Source: Gallionella sp. (GTDB lineage: Bacteria; Pseudomonadota; Gammaproteobacteria; Burkholderiales; Gallionellaceae). Taken from it: 12,000 nucleotides of DNA. This document shows positions 11,855-12,000 of this stretch, one piece after another. The notes under the pieces were generated by a model that was given only the letters and a program-made list of their open reading frames with translations, was not told where the DNA came from and did not search any database. Where the stretch lies: the NCBI GenBank assembly GCA_030645955.1, contig JAUSMR010000041.1, positions 1 through 12,000 of the forward strand, written 5' to 3'. Position numbers and translations under genes: made by a program. Each line of letters opens with the position of its first letter. Position 1 is the stretch's first letter.

Positions 11855-11882
11855 ACTTTACATAATGCCAATTATGCGAAGT
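11855..11882. other. Right attachment site (dif-like XerC/XerD site)
   Basis: The plus strand reads ACTTTACATAA, TGCCAA, TTATGCGAAGT; the minus strand reads ACTTCGCATAA, TTGGCA, TTATGTAAAGT. The arms match XerC-type (TTCGCATAA) and XerD-type (TTATGTnAAnT) half-sites closely. The 6-bp centre differs from the canonical TGTATA, so this is a variant dif or plasmid-type dif rather than the standard chromosomal one. It contains the 15-bp repeat shared with 453-467. Confidence 0.75.
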
Positions 11883-11917
11883 ATAGGTTGGGGAGTTATG
11901 CCGGTTTGTAACCAAAA

Positions 11918-12000
11918 TCACTCGACCGCTCCCTCTTTGCGCAAATATCCCGCAATTTCCTCGCGCCCAAGTTTTCGCGCCAAGGCGATCGCGGAAATCC
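11918..12000 (-). CDS. Ankyrin-repeat-like protein, C-terminal end (partial)
   Basis: The minus strand reads 26 codons to a TGA at 11918-11920: ISAIALARKLGREEIAGYLR followed by KEGAVE. The pattern A..LA..LGREEIA.YL...GA is typical of the last helix pair of an ankyrin repeat. The rest lies beyond the right edge, so the protein's overall role cannot be told. It is outside the att repeat, hence host DNA, and points toward the same lost neighbour as the lipoprotein gene at 1-429. Confidence 0.5.
   Translation of the reverse strand, partial: ISAIALARKLGREEIAGYLRKEGAVE

Larger units (their letters stand above)
453..11874. mobile_element. Filamentous (inovirus-type) prophage, about 11.4 kb
   Basis: The boundaries are the 15-bp direct repeats at 453-467 and 11860-11874. 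Inside are all expected inovirus modules in the usual order: repressor, Rep (gII-like), SSB (gV-like), small hydrophobic virion proteins, major coat (gVIII-like), adhesin (gIII-like), gVI-like, Zot/gI-like and secretin (gIV-like). There is also a leftward ParB-type operon. No integrase, transposase or resolvase gene is visible, which fits use of host XerCD at a dif-like site. The main structural and assembly genes are intact, with no frameshift or internal stop, so the phage could be functional. The length is at the large end for an inovirus because of the extra right-hand operon and a long non-coding region. Confidence 0.85.

Noticed and set aside
1..12000. CRISPR arrays, tRNA or rRNA genes, transposases, toxin-antitoxin pairs
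   Set aside because: I saw no regularly spaced repeats, no cloverleaf-like sequence, no transposase motif and no recognisable toxin pair. A short tRNA cannot be fully excluded by eye.

Overview
The window holds a filamentous (inovirus-type) prophage of about 11.4 kb in a Gram-negative proteobacterium. The virus class is clear from gene order and protein features: replication initiator, ssDNA-binding protein, small hydrophobic virion proteins, major coat protein with signal peptide, pIII-like adhesin, pVI-like protein, Zot/pI-type assembly ATPase and a dedicated pIV-type secretin. The host is Gram-negative (lipobox lipoprotein, secretin, outer-membrane assembly route). I cannot fix the genus; a beta- or gammaproteobacterium with moderately high GC is the best guess.

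Borders: a 15-bp direct repeat, ACATAATGCCAATTA, occurs at 453-467 and 11860-11874. The right copy lies in a 28-bp site with the 11+6+11 layout of XerC/XerD dif sites. The element therefore probably uses host XerCD. Outside it are a leftward lipoprotein gene (1-429, cut by the left edge) and the last codons of a leftward ankyrin-like gene (11918-12000, cut by the right edge).

Layout from left to right: a leftward HTH repressor with a C-terminal membrane segment (446-868), whose last codons lie in the left att site; an operator-rich divergent control region (869-1012); two small unknown genes (1013-1617), the second overlapping a cluster of hairpins that is the best candidate for the replication origin or packaging signal; the replication module (Rep 1607-2887, SSB 2903-3238); a terminator; then the virion operon (3357-9076) with many stop/start overlaps.

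From the right, a leftward operon converges on the virion operon at a shared terminator near 9120. It encodes a 26-aa peptide, a 67-aa protein, a KorB/ParB-like DNA-binding protein, a 78-aa protein and a DUF1640-type coiled-coil membrane protein. Upstream of it is a gene-poor stretch (10903-11581) with a large imperfect inverted repeat.

The most interesting signal is a palindrome, TTTCGCATGCGAAA, present three times: next to the -35 of the candidate virion-operon promoter (3325-3338, one arm base different), in front of the DUF1640 gene (9441-9454), and inside the first codons of parB (10590-10603). I infer that the ParB-like protein binds these sites as a KorB-style global regulator and/or partition protein, coordinating virion production with maintenance. 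No ParA is encoded.
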